Source: a bacterium (GTDB lineage: Bacteria > UBA9089 > UBA9088). Taken from it: a DNA stretch of 18,378 nucleotides. Position 1 is the first letter of the stretch. Every line of letters begins with the position of its first letter. Position numbers and translations under genes: made by a program. A model generated the notes under the pieces. The model did not search any database. It was not told the DNA's origin and worked only from the letters and a program-made list of their open reading frames with translations. Below are positions 1-7,115 of this stretch, one piece after another. The DNA is taken from assembly GCA_040756715.1 (NCBI GenBank), contig JBFLYE010000015.1, positions 1-18,378 of the forward strand. Reading direction: 5' to 3'.

Positions 1-122
1 AACTTAACCTTTTTCAATTCAAAATTCAAAATTTAGAATTCAAAATTTCTTAAAAGGTGGATGAATTTTTAACAGATAAACACAACCCTATCTATTTTTG
101 CACTAAGTAATGGAAGATACTA
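1..122 (+). mobile_element. Right part of a MITE-like element (copy 1, cut by the window edge)
   Basis: Positions 13-124 are identical, base for base, to 4359-4470, the right half of the complete element at 4232-4468. Positions 1-12 also resemble the bases before that second copy, with small indels, so the element continues off the left edge. By comparison with copy 2, this copy ends at 122 (..ACTA) and is followed by TA at 123-124, the presumed target duplication. The start codon of the large gene at 110 lies inside the terminal inverted repeat of this copy. The left end cannot be seen, so its full length and its left target duplicate are inferred from copy 2. Confidence 0.7.
69..98 (+). promoter_or_regulatory. 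Possible weak promoter inside the MITE right end
   Basis: TTAACA at 69-74 and TATTTT at 93-98 are separated by 18 bp. Initiation would fall about 5 nt before the ATG at 110, giving an almost leaderless message. No usable Shine-Dalgarno precedes that ATG; the only purine-rich motif (AAGGTGG, 54-60) is about 50 nt upstream. The same bases occur at 4415-4444 in the second copy. The match to consensus is only moderate and the region is AT-rich, so this is tentative. Confidence 0.3.
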
Positions 123-3100
123 TATATTACACATCCTCAAATAAATCAAATTGCTATTTTTCCTTCACTGTCCCAGAGGACTTTTCTGGCAAGCTGACCC
201 TTGTCTTTGATGTGATGACAACATATAAACCTCCGTGGTGGATCCGTAATATCAAGCAAGCAGTCCTTAATGTAGAGAGTCTTCTTAAGTTAAGCCTAAA
301 AACAAGGACAACCAAAGATGGCTGGCAATTAGAAGCTGAATTAGTCAATCAATTAGGATTGGTCAAAGACAGCCAATTGATATTTGAGTTATTCAAAGGA
401 AAAGATATAGTATGGGAGCAGAAAGTAGAGATAGGTGATCTAACAGAAGACATCAGGACAATCGAAGGGATAGATTTAGACCCTTCTCTGATTTACTTTA
501 ATCAGCAATACCAATTAAAATCAAGATTTGACTTTGACTGGCAAGAGAAAAGATATTCTGTATATGCCCCTACCTTAGTCCTCAAACTATCCAATATCGT
601 AGACCTAAGACTAAAGACCCTCATGCTTCATTGGCGTTACCCTTTAGAGGGAGAGATATTCATCTTAAACAATGGAGACTTTAAGGAAGACCTAAATGTT
701 ACCATTTCTATTCCAGACCTTGGATTTATCTCCACCCAATCTATCACCCTATTACCCGCAGGAACAGCCGCTATTCCCTTCAATCCCATTATCCCAGAAA
801 CAATAGAACCAGGGAAGCATAACATATATCTTAGATATCAGTTGCCAAATGGAAGTTTCATAGAGAAGGGGTTTGGTTTTGTCCTTCCTCAATCAAACCT
901 TGGGCTCATCTTAGAGAAGATAGATTACTTAGCTGGTGAAGTAGGAAGCATAACTGTAAGAAATAGGGGAGGAGTGGATACAACCTATGAATATTACGGA
1001 ACCCTATCTGAAGGATATTATGGAGGCAAGAGAGTGGTTGAATTCATTGGGACAGGAACAGTCAAAGCTGATGGCTCAAGCACCATCTGCTTCTCTATCC
1101 CTACCTGGATAACAGAAGAAAGGCATTTTTTGGTAGTAGATTATAAGGATAAGAGGACGGGAGAAGAAAGAAGATTACGGAAATGGTTGCAATTGACTGG
1201 GTTGATCAAACTTAGAGTTGATAAAATAGAATACTTAGCTGGTGAAGCAGGAGAGGTAATAGTGGATAATACAACAGCCAAAGATTTGGAGTATGACTAT
1301 CTGATCAATCTCTTTAAAGAAGAAAGTAAGGTGGTTGAGTTTGCTGGAACAGGAAGTGTCCAGGCTGGTGGCTCAAGCACCATCTCTTTCTCTGCCCCTG
1401 TTCGGATGTTTGATGAAAATTATAGAATAGAGGTAGAATGCATAGATAAGGAGACAGGAAGATCTATTAAATTAGAGAAAGAAATCTATGTAAGCAGATT
1501 GCTTGAGCTGAGTCTGGATAAGGAAGATTACTTAGGTGGAGAGATAGGAAGTATAACGGTAAAGAATGTAGGAGCAGTGGATTCAGATTATGAATATTAT
1601 GGCACCATCTCTATGGGAGAATGGTCTTCTCTATTTGGTGGAACAGGAACAGTCAAAGCTGGAGGTTCTGCTACCATCAACTTTCTTGTTCCTGTTAGGA
1701 TGATTGAGGGATGGTATGGGTTGGAATTAGAGATCATAGACAGAGCATCAGGAGAATCGCTCAACTGGTCTACAAAGATAAAGGTAAGAGGATTGCTTGA
1801 GCTGAGTCTGGATAAGAAAGATTACTTAGCAGGAGAGATAGGAAGTATAACGGTAAGGAATACCTCAGCAACAGACTCAACCTATGAATATTATGGCACT
1901 ATATCTACCCCAGGATATTCTTCAGGGTTTAGTGGAACAGGAACAGTTAAGGCTATTAGCACCAGCACCATCAACTTCTTTGCTCCTGTTAGGATAGTAG
2001 AAGAATATTATGAGTTGATGGCAGAGATTAAGGATAAGGCTACAGGAAGGTCATTCAGATTGGAGAAGGAGATAAAAGTAAGTGGCTTGCTCAAACTTAT
2101 CTTGGAAAAGACGGAGTATTCAGTAGGTGAAGAGATAGAGGCAAGATTAAAGAATGTGGGATTTCAAGAGAAGGAGATCAATTATACCATCAGATTGGCT
2201 GATTGGTATGATAGAGAAATGGCTAAAAATCTTGGAACAGAGACTATTAGTCCTTCAGAATCAAAGCCAATCAAGCTCACTATTCCAGACCAGGCGGTAG
2301 ATGGTCAATATCAGTTGATGGTTATCTGTAAAGATTCAGTCTATGGAGACTCCATAACCTTTGAGAGAACCATCAATATAGCAGGATTGAAAGGAGAGCT
2401 TACGGTAAATACCAATAAGGAAGCATATTTTCTTACCGAGCCTATCACTGCCAAAGCATATCTTAATAACCAGGATGGAAAGATAGAGGATGGCAGCTTA
2501 AGCTTAGGGATATACACGGGCTTAGAGGGATGGATAAACTATTCTTTTATCAAGAGTGTCAACTCAATAGTAGCCGATGGCAGATGGGTCTGGTTTGGCA
2601 CAGATTTTGGTGTATCAAGGTATGATAAAATAACCGGTAGTTGGACTAATTATACTAAAGATAATAGTAGATTAGCAAGTGATAAGATAAGCTCCCTTGC
2701 TATAGATGATTCAGTAAGTGATGAGATAAGCTCCCTTGCTGTAGATGATAAGGATGTCTGGATGGGAACAAGGGATGGTGTAGCAAGGTTAAATAAAATA
2801 ACCGGTAGCTGGACTACATATACTACAGAAAATAGTGGCTTGGTAGATAATGATGTTAGGGCAATAGCAGTAGATGGAGAGGACATCTGGATTGGGACAG
2901 AGGAGGGGATAGCAAGGCTGAATAAGGCAACTAATGAATGGGCAACCTATACCACAGAGAATAGTGGCTTGCTAAGCGATAATATTACTGCTATTGCTGT
3001 AGATAAAGATGATGTCTGGTTTGGAACAATAGATGGTGTCTTGAGATTGAATAAGATAAGTGGTAAATGGACTGCATATACGATTAAAAACAGTGGCTTA

Positions 3101-4234
3101 GCGAATAATTGGATCCGTGCAATAGCAGGGGATGGAATTTATGTATGGTTTGCGGGTTGGGAGCAGAGTGGGGACTATGGGGTTGGAGTCTCAAAGGGAG
3201 TCTCAAGATTGAATAAGCTAGATAATACCTGGATTACCTACACCACAAAGAACAGCGGTCTTTCCAATAATGATGTGGGAGCAATCGCAATCGATGGCAA
3301 TGATCTCTGGTTTGGAACAGATTATAGTGGTGTATCAAGATATAATAATGAGATATGGCTGACCTACAATACGGAAAACAGTGAGTTAATCGACGACCAT
3401 ATTGCTGCTATTGCCGGGGATGATGAATCTGTTTGGTTTGGAACAGGGGAGGGGGTAAGCAGATACCAAAAGAGGGGGAAGCTAATTTGGAAGGAGAACT
3501 TCCCCGTTAATCTTCCTGAAATAAGCAATAGGGAGATTTCTACTTTAGTAGGCACATTGGGTATTACTGGCAAATTATACTTAAAAGGAGAGCTATACTC
3601 TGCTTTTGAACAACTAATTGCCCAAGATGAGTATGGATTTTACATCTCCCCAGGCACAGTCACCTTAACCTTAGAGACAGACAAGAGAACCTATAAGGAA
3701 GGAGAGCCGATTACGATAAGTGGTGAGGTTAAGAATTGGGCTGATCTATCAACCGATGAGCTAACCCTAAGGGTTAATATAGGCACAATAACTATTCATA
3801 CCGAAACCTTTAGCTTAGTTCCGGGAGGAACCCATCCCTTTGCTCTTACTGCTTCTGCTGATTCCTCTTTTATCTTGAAGGGTATGGTAGAAAGCCCAGC
3901 AATCGGCACAGTTGCTGTGGCAGAATATATTGAGGTAGAGCCTTCATTATTAGAGGTTATAATTGATGCCCCTGATCTAGTAGGAAGGGGAACAAATAGC
4001 TTCAGAGTGATATTTGAGAACAAAGGAAAGGAAGAGGTAGAAATCAATTATCAATTAGCAATTGGCAATGGTCAATTATCAGAGGGGAGTATAAGTATTA
4101 AAGCAGGAGAGAGTGAGGTGATTGAAGGGGAGTTTAGTCTGTTAGAGGATGGGACGATTACATTAGTTCTCTCGGGTGATGTAGTAGGCATCTATACTAA
4201 GTTTGTAGAGTTTGGGGAGAAGGTAGATATATAG
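110..4234 (+). CDS. Giant Ig/CARDB-repeat protein with a seven-blade propeller (probably the middle piece of a split gene)
   Basis: 1374 residues, presumably surface-exposed or secreted and structural or adhesive; no enzymatic motif is visible. Residues about 58-260 are CARDB-like beta-sandwiches. From about 264 to 760 there are five related modules of about 98 residues, with recurring DYLAGEIGSITV, YEYYGTIS, GTGTVKAG and PVRM stretches. A sixth module starts near 761 and is interrupted at about 803-1120 by seven propeller blades of the two-component-regulator (Reg_prop) type, each with a WFGT-like motif followed by GVSR, W..YT.ENSGL and AIA.D. Ig-like modules then run to the end. The ATG is the first in frame after a stop, lies inside a MITE terminal repeat, and has no Shine-Dalgarno. 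There is no signal peptide, which is odd for such a protein. The TAG stop is the first codon of the next MITE copy. I infer that this is an internal fragment of a longer gene; expression from this start is unproven. Confidence 0.8.
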   Translation: MEDTIYYTSSNKSNCYFSFTVPEDFSGKLTLVFDVMTTYKPPWWIRNIKQAVLNVESLLKLSLKTRTTKDGWQLEAELVNQLGLVKDSQLIFELFKGKDIVWEQKVEIGDLTEDIRTIEGIDLDPSLIYFNQQYQLKSRFDFDWQEKRYSVYAPTLVLKLSNIVDLRLKTLMLHWRYPLEGEIFILNNGDFKEDLNVTISIPDLGFISTQSITLLPAGTAAIPFNPIIPETIEPGKHNIYLRYQLPNGSFIEKGFGFVLPQSNLGLILEKIDYLAGEVGSITVRNRGGVDTTYEYYGTLSEGYYGGKRVVEFIGTGTVKADGSSTICFSIPTWITEERHFLVVDYKDKRTGEERRLRKWLQLTGLIKLRVDKIEYLAGEAGEVIVDNTTAKDLEYDYLINLFKEESKVVEFAGTGSVQAGGSSTISFSAPVRMFDENYRIEVECIDKETGRSIKLEKEIYVSRLLELSLDKEDYLGGEIGSITVKNVGAVDSDYEYYGTISMGEWSSLFGGTGTVKAGGSATINFLVPVRMIEGWYGLELEIIDRASGESLNWSTKIKVRGLLELSLDKKDYLAGEIGSITVRNTSATDSTYEYYGTISTPGYSSGFSGTGTVKAISTSTINFFAPVRIVEEYYELMAEIKDKATGRSFRLEKEIKVSGLLKLILEKTEYSVGEEIEARLKNVGFQEKEINYTIRLADWYDREMAKNLGTETISPSESKPIKLTIPDQAVDGQYQLMVICKDSVYGDSITFERTINIAGLKGELTVNTNKEAYFLTEPITAKAYLNNQDGKIEDGSLSLGIYTGLEGWINYSFIKSVNSIVADGRWVWFGTDFGVSRYDKITGSWTNYTKDNSRLASDKISSLAIDDSVSDEISSLAVDDKDVWMGTRDGVARLNKITGSWTTYTTENSGLVDNDVRAIAVDGEDIWIGTEEGIARLNKATNEWATYTTENSGLLSDNITAIAVDKDDVWFGTIDGVLRLNKISGKWTAYTIKNSGLANNWIRAIAGDGIYVWFAGWEQSGDYGVGVSKGVSRLNKLDNTWITYTTKNSGLSNNDVGAIAIDGNDLWFGTDYSGVSRYNNEIWLTYNTENSELIDDHIAAIAGDDESVWFGTGEGVSRYQKRGKLIWKENFPVNLPEISNREISTLVGTLGITGKLYLKGELYSAFEQLIAQDEYGFYISPGTVTLTLETDKRTYKEGEPITISGEVKNWADLSTDELTLRVNIGTITIHTETFSLVPGGTHPFALTASADSSFILKGMVESPAIGTVAVAEYIEVEPSLLEVIIDAPDLVGRGTNSFRVIFENKGKEEVEINYQLAIGNGQLSEGSISIKAGESEVIEGEFSLLEDGTITLVLSGDVVGIYTKFVEFGEKVDI
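901..2391 (+). repeat. Five tandem ~295-bp Ig-module repeats inside the giant gene
   Basis: Units begin near 901, 1201, 1498, 1789 and 2086, each encoding about 98 residues. Units 3 and 4 are the closest: about 70 bp from 1498 and from 1789 differ at only a handful of positions, which suggests a recent duplication or conversion. Unit 5 is the most diverged, and a further related module begins near 2392. Confidence 0.8.
2520..3470 (+). repeat. Seven-blade Reg_prop beta-propeller coding region
   Basis: Seven copies of a [V/I/L]W[F/M/I]G-type motif are seen at roughly 42-residue intervals, from about residue 826 to 1108. The fifth blade has a longer, glycine-rich insertion (around 3150-3200). 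Seven blades match the usual closed propeller of this family, which in other proteins serves as a sensory or binding scaffold. No histidine kinase or other signalling domain is attached here. Confidence 0.8.
2677..2754 (+). repeat. 39-bp in-frame tandem duplication within the propeller
   Basis: The stretch at 2677-2709 recurs at 2716-2748 with two substitutions, an offset of 39 bp or 13 codons. It gives a doubled SD(K/E)ISSLA(I/V)DD motif between blades 1 and 2. The length keeps the frame open. Confidence 0.85.
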
Positions 4235-4468
4235 TTAATTCCATAACGCTTTACAAAATGTATGTGTTTAGATAATCTTAAGGAAAACTTTATAAAATTA
4301 TGAATTTTGAATGTTGAATTTTGAATTAAAAGGGGAAAAATTTTATAAAACTTAAACCTTCAATTCAAAATTCAAAATTTAGAATTCAAAATTTCTTAAA
4401 AGGTGGATGAATTTTTAACAGATAAACACAACCCTATCTATTTTTGCACTAAGTAATGGAAGATACTA
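4232..4468. mobile_element. Complete 237-bp MITE-like palindromic element (copy 2)
   Basis: The ends are imperfect terminal inverted repeats: 4232-4258 against the reverse complement of 4442-4468, matching at about 18 of 27 positions and sharing TAGT, TTCCAT, AC and CAAAA in order. TA flanks both sides (4230-4231 and 4469-4470). Inside is a second inverted pair, 4295-4327 and 4362-4394, matching at 29 of 33 positions, so the whole element can fold into a long hairpin. It encodes no transposase. A TA duplication and small palindromic size are typical of IS630/Tc1-mariner-derived MITEs such as Correia and RUP elements; assignment to that class is inference. Deleting the element and one TA restores a continuous frame (..EKVDIEVDPELF..) across the two flanking genes. 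Confidence 0.72.
4295..4394. repeat. Inner AT-rich inverted repeat of the MITE
   Basis: The 33-bp arms 4295-4327 and 4362-4394 are reverse complements with four mismatches, separated by about 34 bp. Both are built from the motif TTGAATTTTGAATT or its complement. Transcribed from either strand this would form a stable hairpin, but no T-run follows the arm, so it is not a classical terminator. Confidence 0.75.
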
Positions 4469-4470
4469 TA
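4359..4470 (+). repeat. 112-bp exact direct repeat (partner at 13-124)
   Basis: Identical to 13-124, with an offset of 4346 bp. It covers the right half of the MITE, the ATG and the first five codons of the downstream gene. Sequences diverge immediately beyond the TA at the right end, as expected for two independent insertions of one element. Confidence 0.95.
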
Positions 4471-6936
4471 GAAGTAGACCCAGAGCTCTTCTATCCCGAA
4501 GGCTGGGTGGGAATACCCATAACCCTTACCAATCAGGGCAGATTGGATTCTTCATTCTCGGTAAGTTTTAGCTTGGAAAAGATAAATAAGATGATAAAAT
4601 CTCTTGCTCCCAGCCAGACCTTGACTGATCTAAAGATAATCAATAGCTCTAAAGGAGTAAAGGTAAGAGAAGAGAAAAAGAAGGGCTTATTCGCCTTAGG
4701 TGATTCTTCCCGGCCAGTCAATATAGAGCTTCCTGCCGGTGGCTTTGTCCTCTTCCATCTCCTCTATGAGCTTTCTGAGGGTGACTACAAAATAGACTAT
4801 GAGTATTTTAGAAAGAAAGGAAGCGAGAGCTTTGGGGTGCGTAATTATAATGTTGTCTCTATCAAGGATTTTGAGCTATCTATAGACTTATCTACCATAA
4901 CCGTTAAGTTTGAGATTGAAAACAAGGGAGTAAATGAATTCAAGGGTAGTTTCAACCTTGACTTGGAGCTATCTGCTACTGAGACTGCCACGGGTAGTAT
5001 CACCATTCCTATCAATCAATCAGAGAAGAAGGAATTCAAATTTCCTATCCCAGATGAGGTTATCCCTGGTATCTACTCTGCTAAATTGGGTATTTATCAT
5101 GATAAGACAAAAATAGCTGAGAAGATAAAGGAATACAGGATTGAGCCCCTATTTGTGATTACCTCTGTTAAACTGAATGGAAGCGAAACCGAATCCTTGC
5201 ACCTCTATCCGGGAGGAGATTATGAATTATCTTTAAAGATAGAAAACAGGGGTAATCTTGAGGCTTCCTGTAAGCTCATCTGCAGCCTATTCAATATGAG
5301 AGAAGAGGGATTGATCAACCTTCCGGTTGGCTCATCAACCAAGATTTCCTTCCCCCTCTCTATCTGTGAAGACTTTACCTATGAAGATACCCAGCTTAAA
5401 CTCATCTTAGACTATGAAAGGGCAACCAAAGAGCCAGGCGTCTATTATCTCCCAGTCAAGGTCTATGGCATCTTCCTTGAGGTATCTTCCCAGCTTGATA
5501 AAGACTTCTACAAGATAGATGATAAGGCAACCTTGACCATACAGATTAAAAACATCTCGCAATATATAGGGAGTTTCTCAGTCTATGCTGAGGTAAGCCT
5601 CTATGATTATACCACCAAAACCCTTTTCACTTTGGTTGGCACAGAGACCAAGAGCTTATTATTTTCTGAGATACCTATAGCAGGCTTTGACCAGAAGCTC
5701 TTCTATTCTCTCTGCTACAGGAGTGGGAAGGTGATCTACATAAACTCCCTCTATCTATATGAGGAAGATTATTTCATGGTCTATAGCCCTCAAGATTATT
5801 ACCAACCAGGCACCCAGGCAGTCTTCATGGTAAAGGTCTCAGAACCAGGCACCCTAAGCTATCAAGTAAGTTATCTCCACTATGGCTTAGTAGAGGGTCT
5901 CTCAGGGACTCAAGGAGTGAGTGAGGGTGAGAATATTCTTATCTTAGATTTACCAGAATATCTGAGATTAGGTAGCTATGATTTAGAATGCCAATTCTTT
6001 AGAGAAGGAGAAAAAACCTTGATTAAGAAGATCAAGTTTGATGTAGCAGGTTTTGCCATCTTAACCGAAGGGCTCTATTTTGATAAGGATTACTATTTGG
6101 CTAAAGAGACGATGAGCGTAACCTTCTTGTTTAAACCAAAAGGAGAGATAGGCACAGCTACTCTAAGGGCCTGGGCATTAGCTCCTGATAGCACCAAAAC
6201 AATAGTCGGATTTGCCAAAAAAGACCTGTTCCTGAGAGATAATGTAGTTGAGGTGGTCTTGCCGATTAAGTTAGCCACAGAGTATTCTGGTATCCATACC
6301 CTTCAATATTGCTTCTTTAAGGGTAACAGGCTATTGAGCAATCGGATTTGTTTCTTTGATGTTAAAGATCTTGAAAACCCAAAGTCTCATCTATCTATTA
6401 AGGGAGATTACTTTGAGAAGAGAGAGATAGAGGTAGAGTTATGGGCAACGGATGGAAAGGGGACAGGGATAAAAAATATCGTTCTCTTTAGCAAAAGGGA
6501 GGAAGAGGCAACCTACACTCCTTATGGCACGCGATCAACCAGTGGCACTATACTCTTTAAACCAGAGAGGGATGGGATATATCAGTTTATCAGCCAGGCT
6601 GAGGATAAAGCGGGTAATCTTGAGGCCTTCAAAGATCAACCAGAGGCAACCGCTACGGTCCTTGTTGAAGATAAAGCAATCATTGCCTTAGATAATAATG
6701 AGATTATTGTCTATCCTAATCCCTGCAAACAAGGAAAGTATGTCTACTTTAAAAATGTAAGTCAAGAAGCAATCATTAAAATTTATAACATTAAGGGTGA
6801 ATTGATCGAAAGGATAATTGTAGATGAGGAACCAGAGAAATGGGATGTAAGAGATATTGCCTCAGGGGTTTATCTCTACCTTATCCAAGATGTATCCTCT
6901 AACAAAAGGATAGGAAAGATCGGCGTGATAAAATGA
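4456..6936 (+). CDS. Large Ig/CARDB-repeat protein with a C-terminal sorting-type domain (probably the 3' piece of the split gene)
   Basis: 826 residues. The body is a chain of CARDB/Ig-like beta-sandwich modules with recurring short motifs (LTNQG, IENKG, IENRG, IKNIS). Residues about 660-745 form an Ig-like module with AEDKAGN. The last 75 residues, from YPNPCKQGK near 752 through GELIERI to ASGVYLYLI and IGKIGVIK, have the pattern of type IX secretion C-terminal sorting domains or the related FlgD Ig-like fold. Such cargo normally enters the periplasm by Sec, but no signal peptide is present. The first five codons belong to the MITE right end. The natural reading is that the true N-terminus lies in the preceding gene and beyond, off the left edge. 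It overlaps the next ORF by ATGA. Confidence 0.8.
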   Translation: MEDTIEVDPELFYPEGWVGIPITLTNQGRLDSSFSVSFSLEKINKMIKSLAPSQTLTDLKIINSSKGVKVREEKKKGLFALGDSSRPVNIELPAGGFVLFHLLYELSEGDYKIDYEYFRKKGSESFGVRNYNVVSIKDFELSIDLSTITVKFEIENKGVNEFKGSFNLDLELSATETATGSITIPINQSEKKEFKFPIPDEVIPGIYSAKLGIYHDKTKIAEKIKEYRIEPLFVITSVKLNGSETESLHLYPGGDYELSLKIENRGNLEASCKLICSLFNMREEGLINLPVGSSTKISFPLSICEDFTYEDTQLKLILDYERATKEPGVYYLPVKVYGIFLEVSSQLDKDFYKIDDKATLTIQIKNISQYIGSFSVYAEVSLYDYTTKTLFTLVGTETKSLLFSEIPIAGFDQKLFYSLCYRSGKVIYINSLYLYEEDYFMVYSPQDYYQPGTQAVFMVKVSEPGTLSYQVSYLHYGLVEGLSGTQGVSEGENILILDLPEYLRLGSYDLECQFFREGEKTLIKKIKFDVAGFAILTEGLYFDKDYYLAKETMSVTFLFKPKGEIGTATLRAWALAPDSTKTIVGFAKKDLFLRDNVVEVVLPIKLATEYSGIHTLQYCFFKGNRLLSNRICFFDVKDLENPKSHLSIKGDYFEKREIEVELWATDGKGTGIKNIVLFSKREEEATYTPYGTRSTSGTILFKPERDGIYQFISQAEDKAGNLEAFKDQPEATATVLVEDKAIIALDNNEIIVYPNPCKQGKYVYFKNVSQEAIIKIYNIKGELIERIIVDEEPEKWDVRDIASGVYLYLIQDVSSNKRIGKIGVIK

Positions 6937-7055
6937 GAATTTTATTTCTCCTCCTTTTTCTTGCCAGAGGTTTGCAGGCAATAGAATATCAAAAGGCATT
7001 TACCTATCGTTTAAGGAAGGCCGTAAAAAGAGGAAGTCGCGGTAAAAATGTTTAG
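6933..7055 (+). CDS. Short ORF with a Sec signal peptide, probably a truncated gene
   Basis: 40 residues. The ATG overlaps the stop of the preceding gene (ATGA), suggesting translational coupling. The N-terminus, MRILFLLLFLARGLQA, is a convincing signal peptide with cleavage after LQA. Only about 24 residues follow (IEYQKAF... rich in Lys and Arg) before a TAG, and the bases just after (7056-7072) resemble the TTGAATTTTGAATT intergenic repeat. A signal peptide on so short a basic tail suggests the remainder of a longer secreted-protein gene cut by deletion or repeat insertion. It could instead be a genuine small exported peptide. I do not recognise the mature part. Confidence 0.45.
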   Translation: MRILFLLLFLARGLQAIEYQKAFTYRLRKAVKRGSRGKNV

Positions 7056-7079
7056 AATTTTGAATTTTATTGTTTCGTC

Positions 7080-7108
7080 TTGACTTCCCTCTCATCCATT
7101 TTTATAAT
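7080..7108 (+). promoter_or_regulatory. Near-consensus sigma-70 promoter of leuA
   Basis: TTGACT (7080-7085) and TATAAT (7103-7108) are separated by exactly 17 bp. The usual start point, about 7 nt past the -10 box, falls at 7115-7116, which is the A of the leuA ATG. No Shine-Dalgarno lies between, so the transcript is predicted to be leaderless. Confidence 0.8.
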
Positions 7109-7115
7109 TTAAATT

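Noticed and set aside
15-50. CRISPR-like short direct repeats (AATTCAAAATT)
   Set aside because: Units are irregular, AT-only, have no unique spacers, and belong to the element's inverted repeat.
61-72. ATG directly after AAGGTGG (also at 4407)
   Set aside because: It opens only a three-codon frame (Met-Asn-Phe-stop) and has no spacing from the Shine-Dalgarno-like motif.
4232-4468. Self-splicing intron or intein explanation for the interruption
   Set aside because: At 237 bp with terminal inverted repeats and a TA duplication, it lacks group I or II catalytic core features and is not an open frame, so a MITE is simpler. RNA-level removal is not excluded but has no support.
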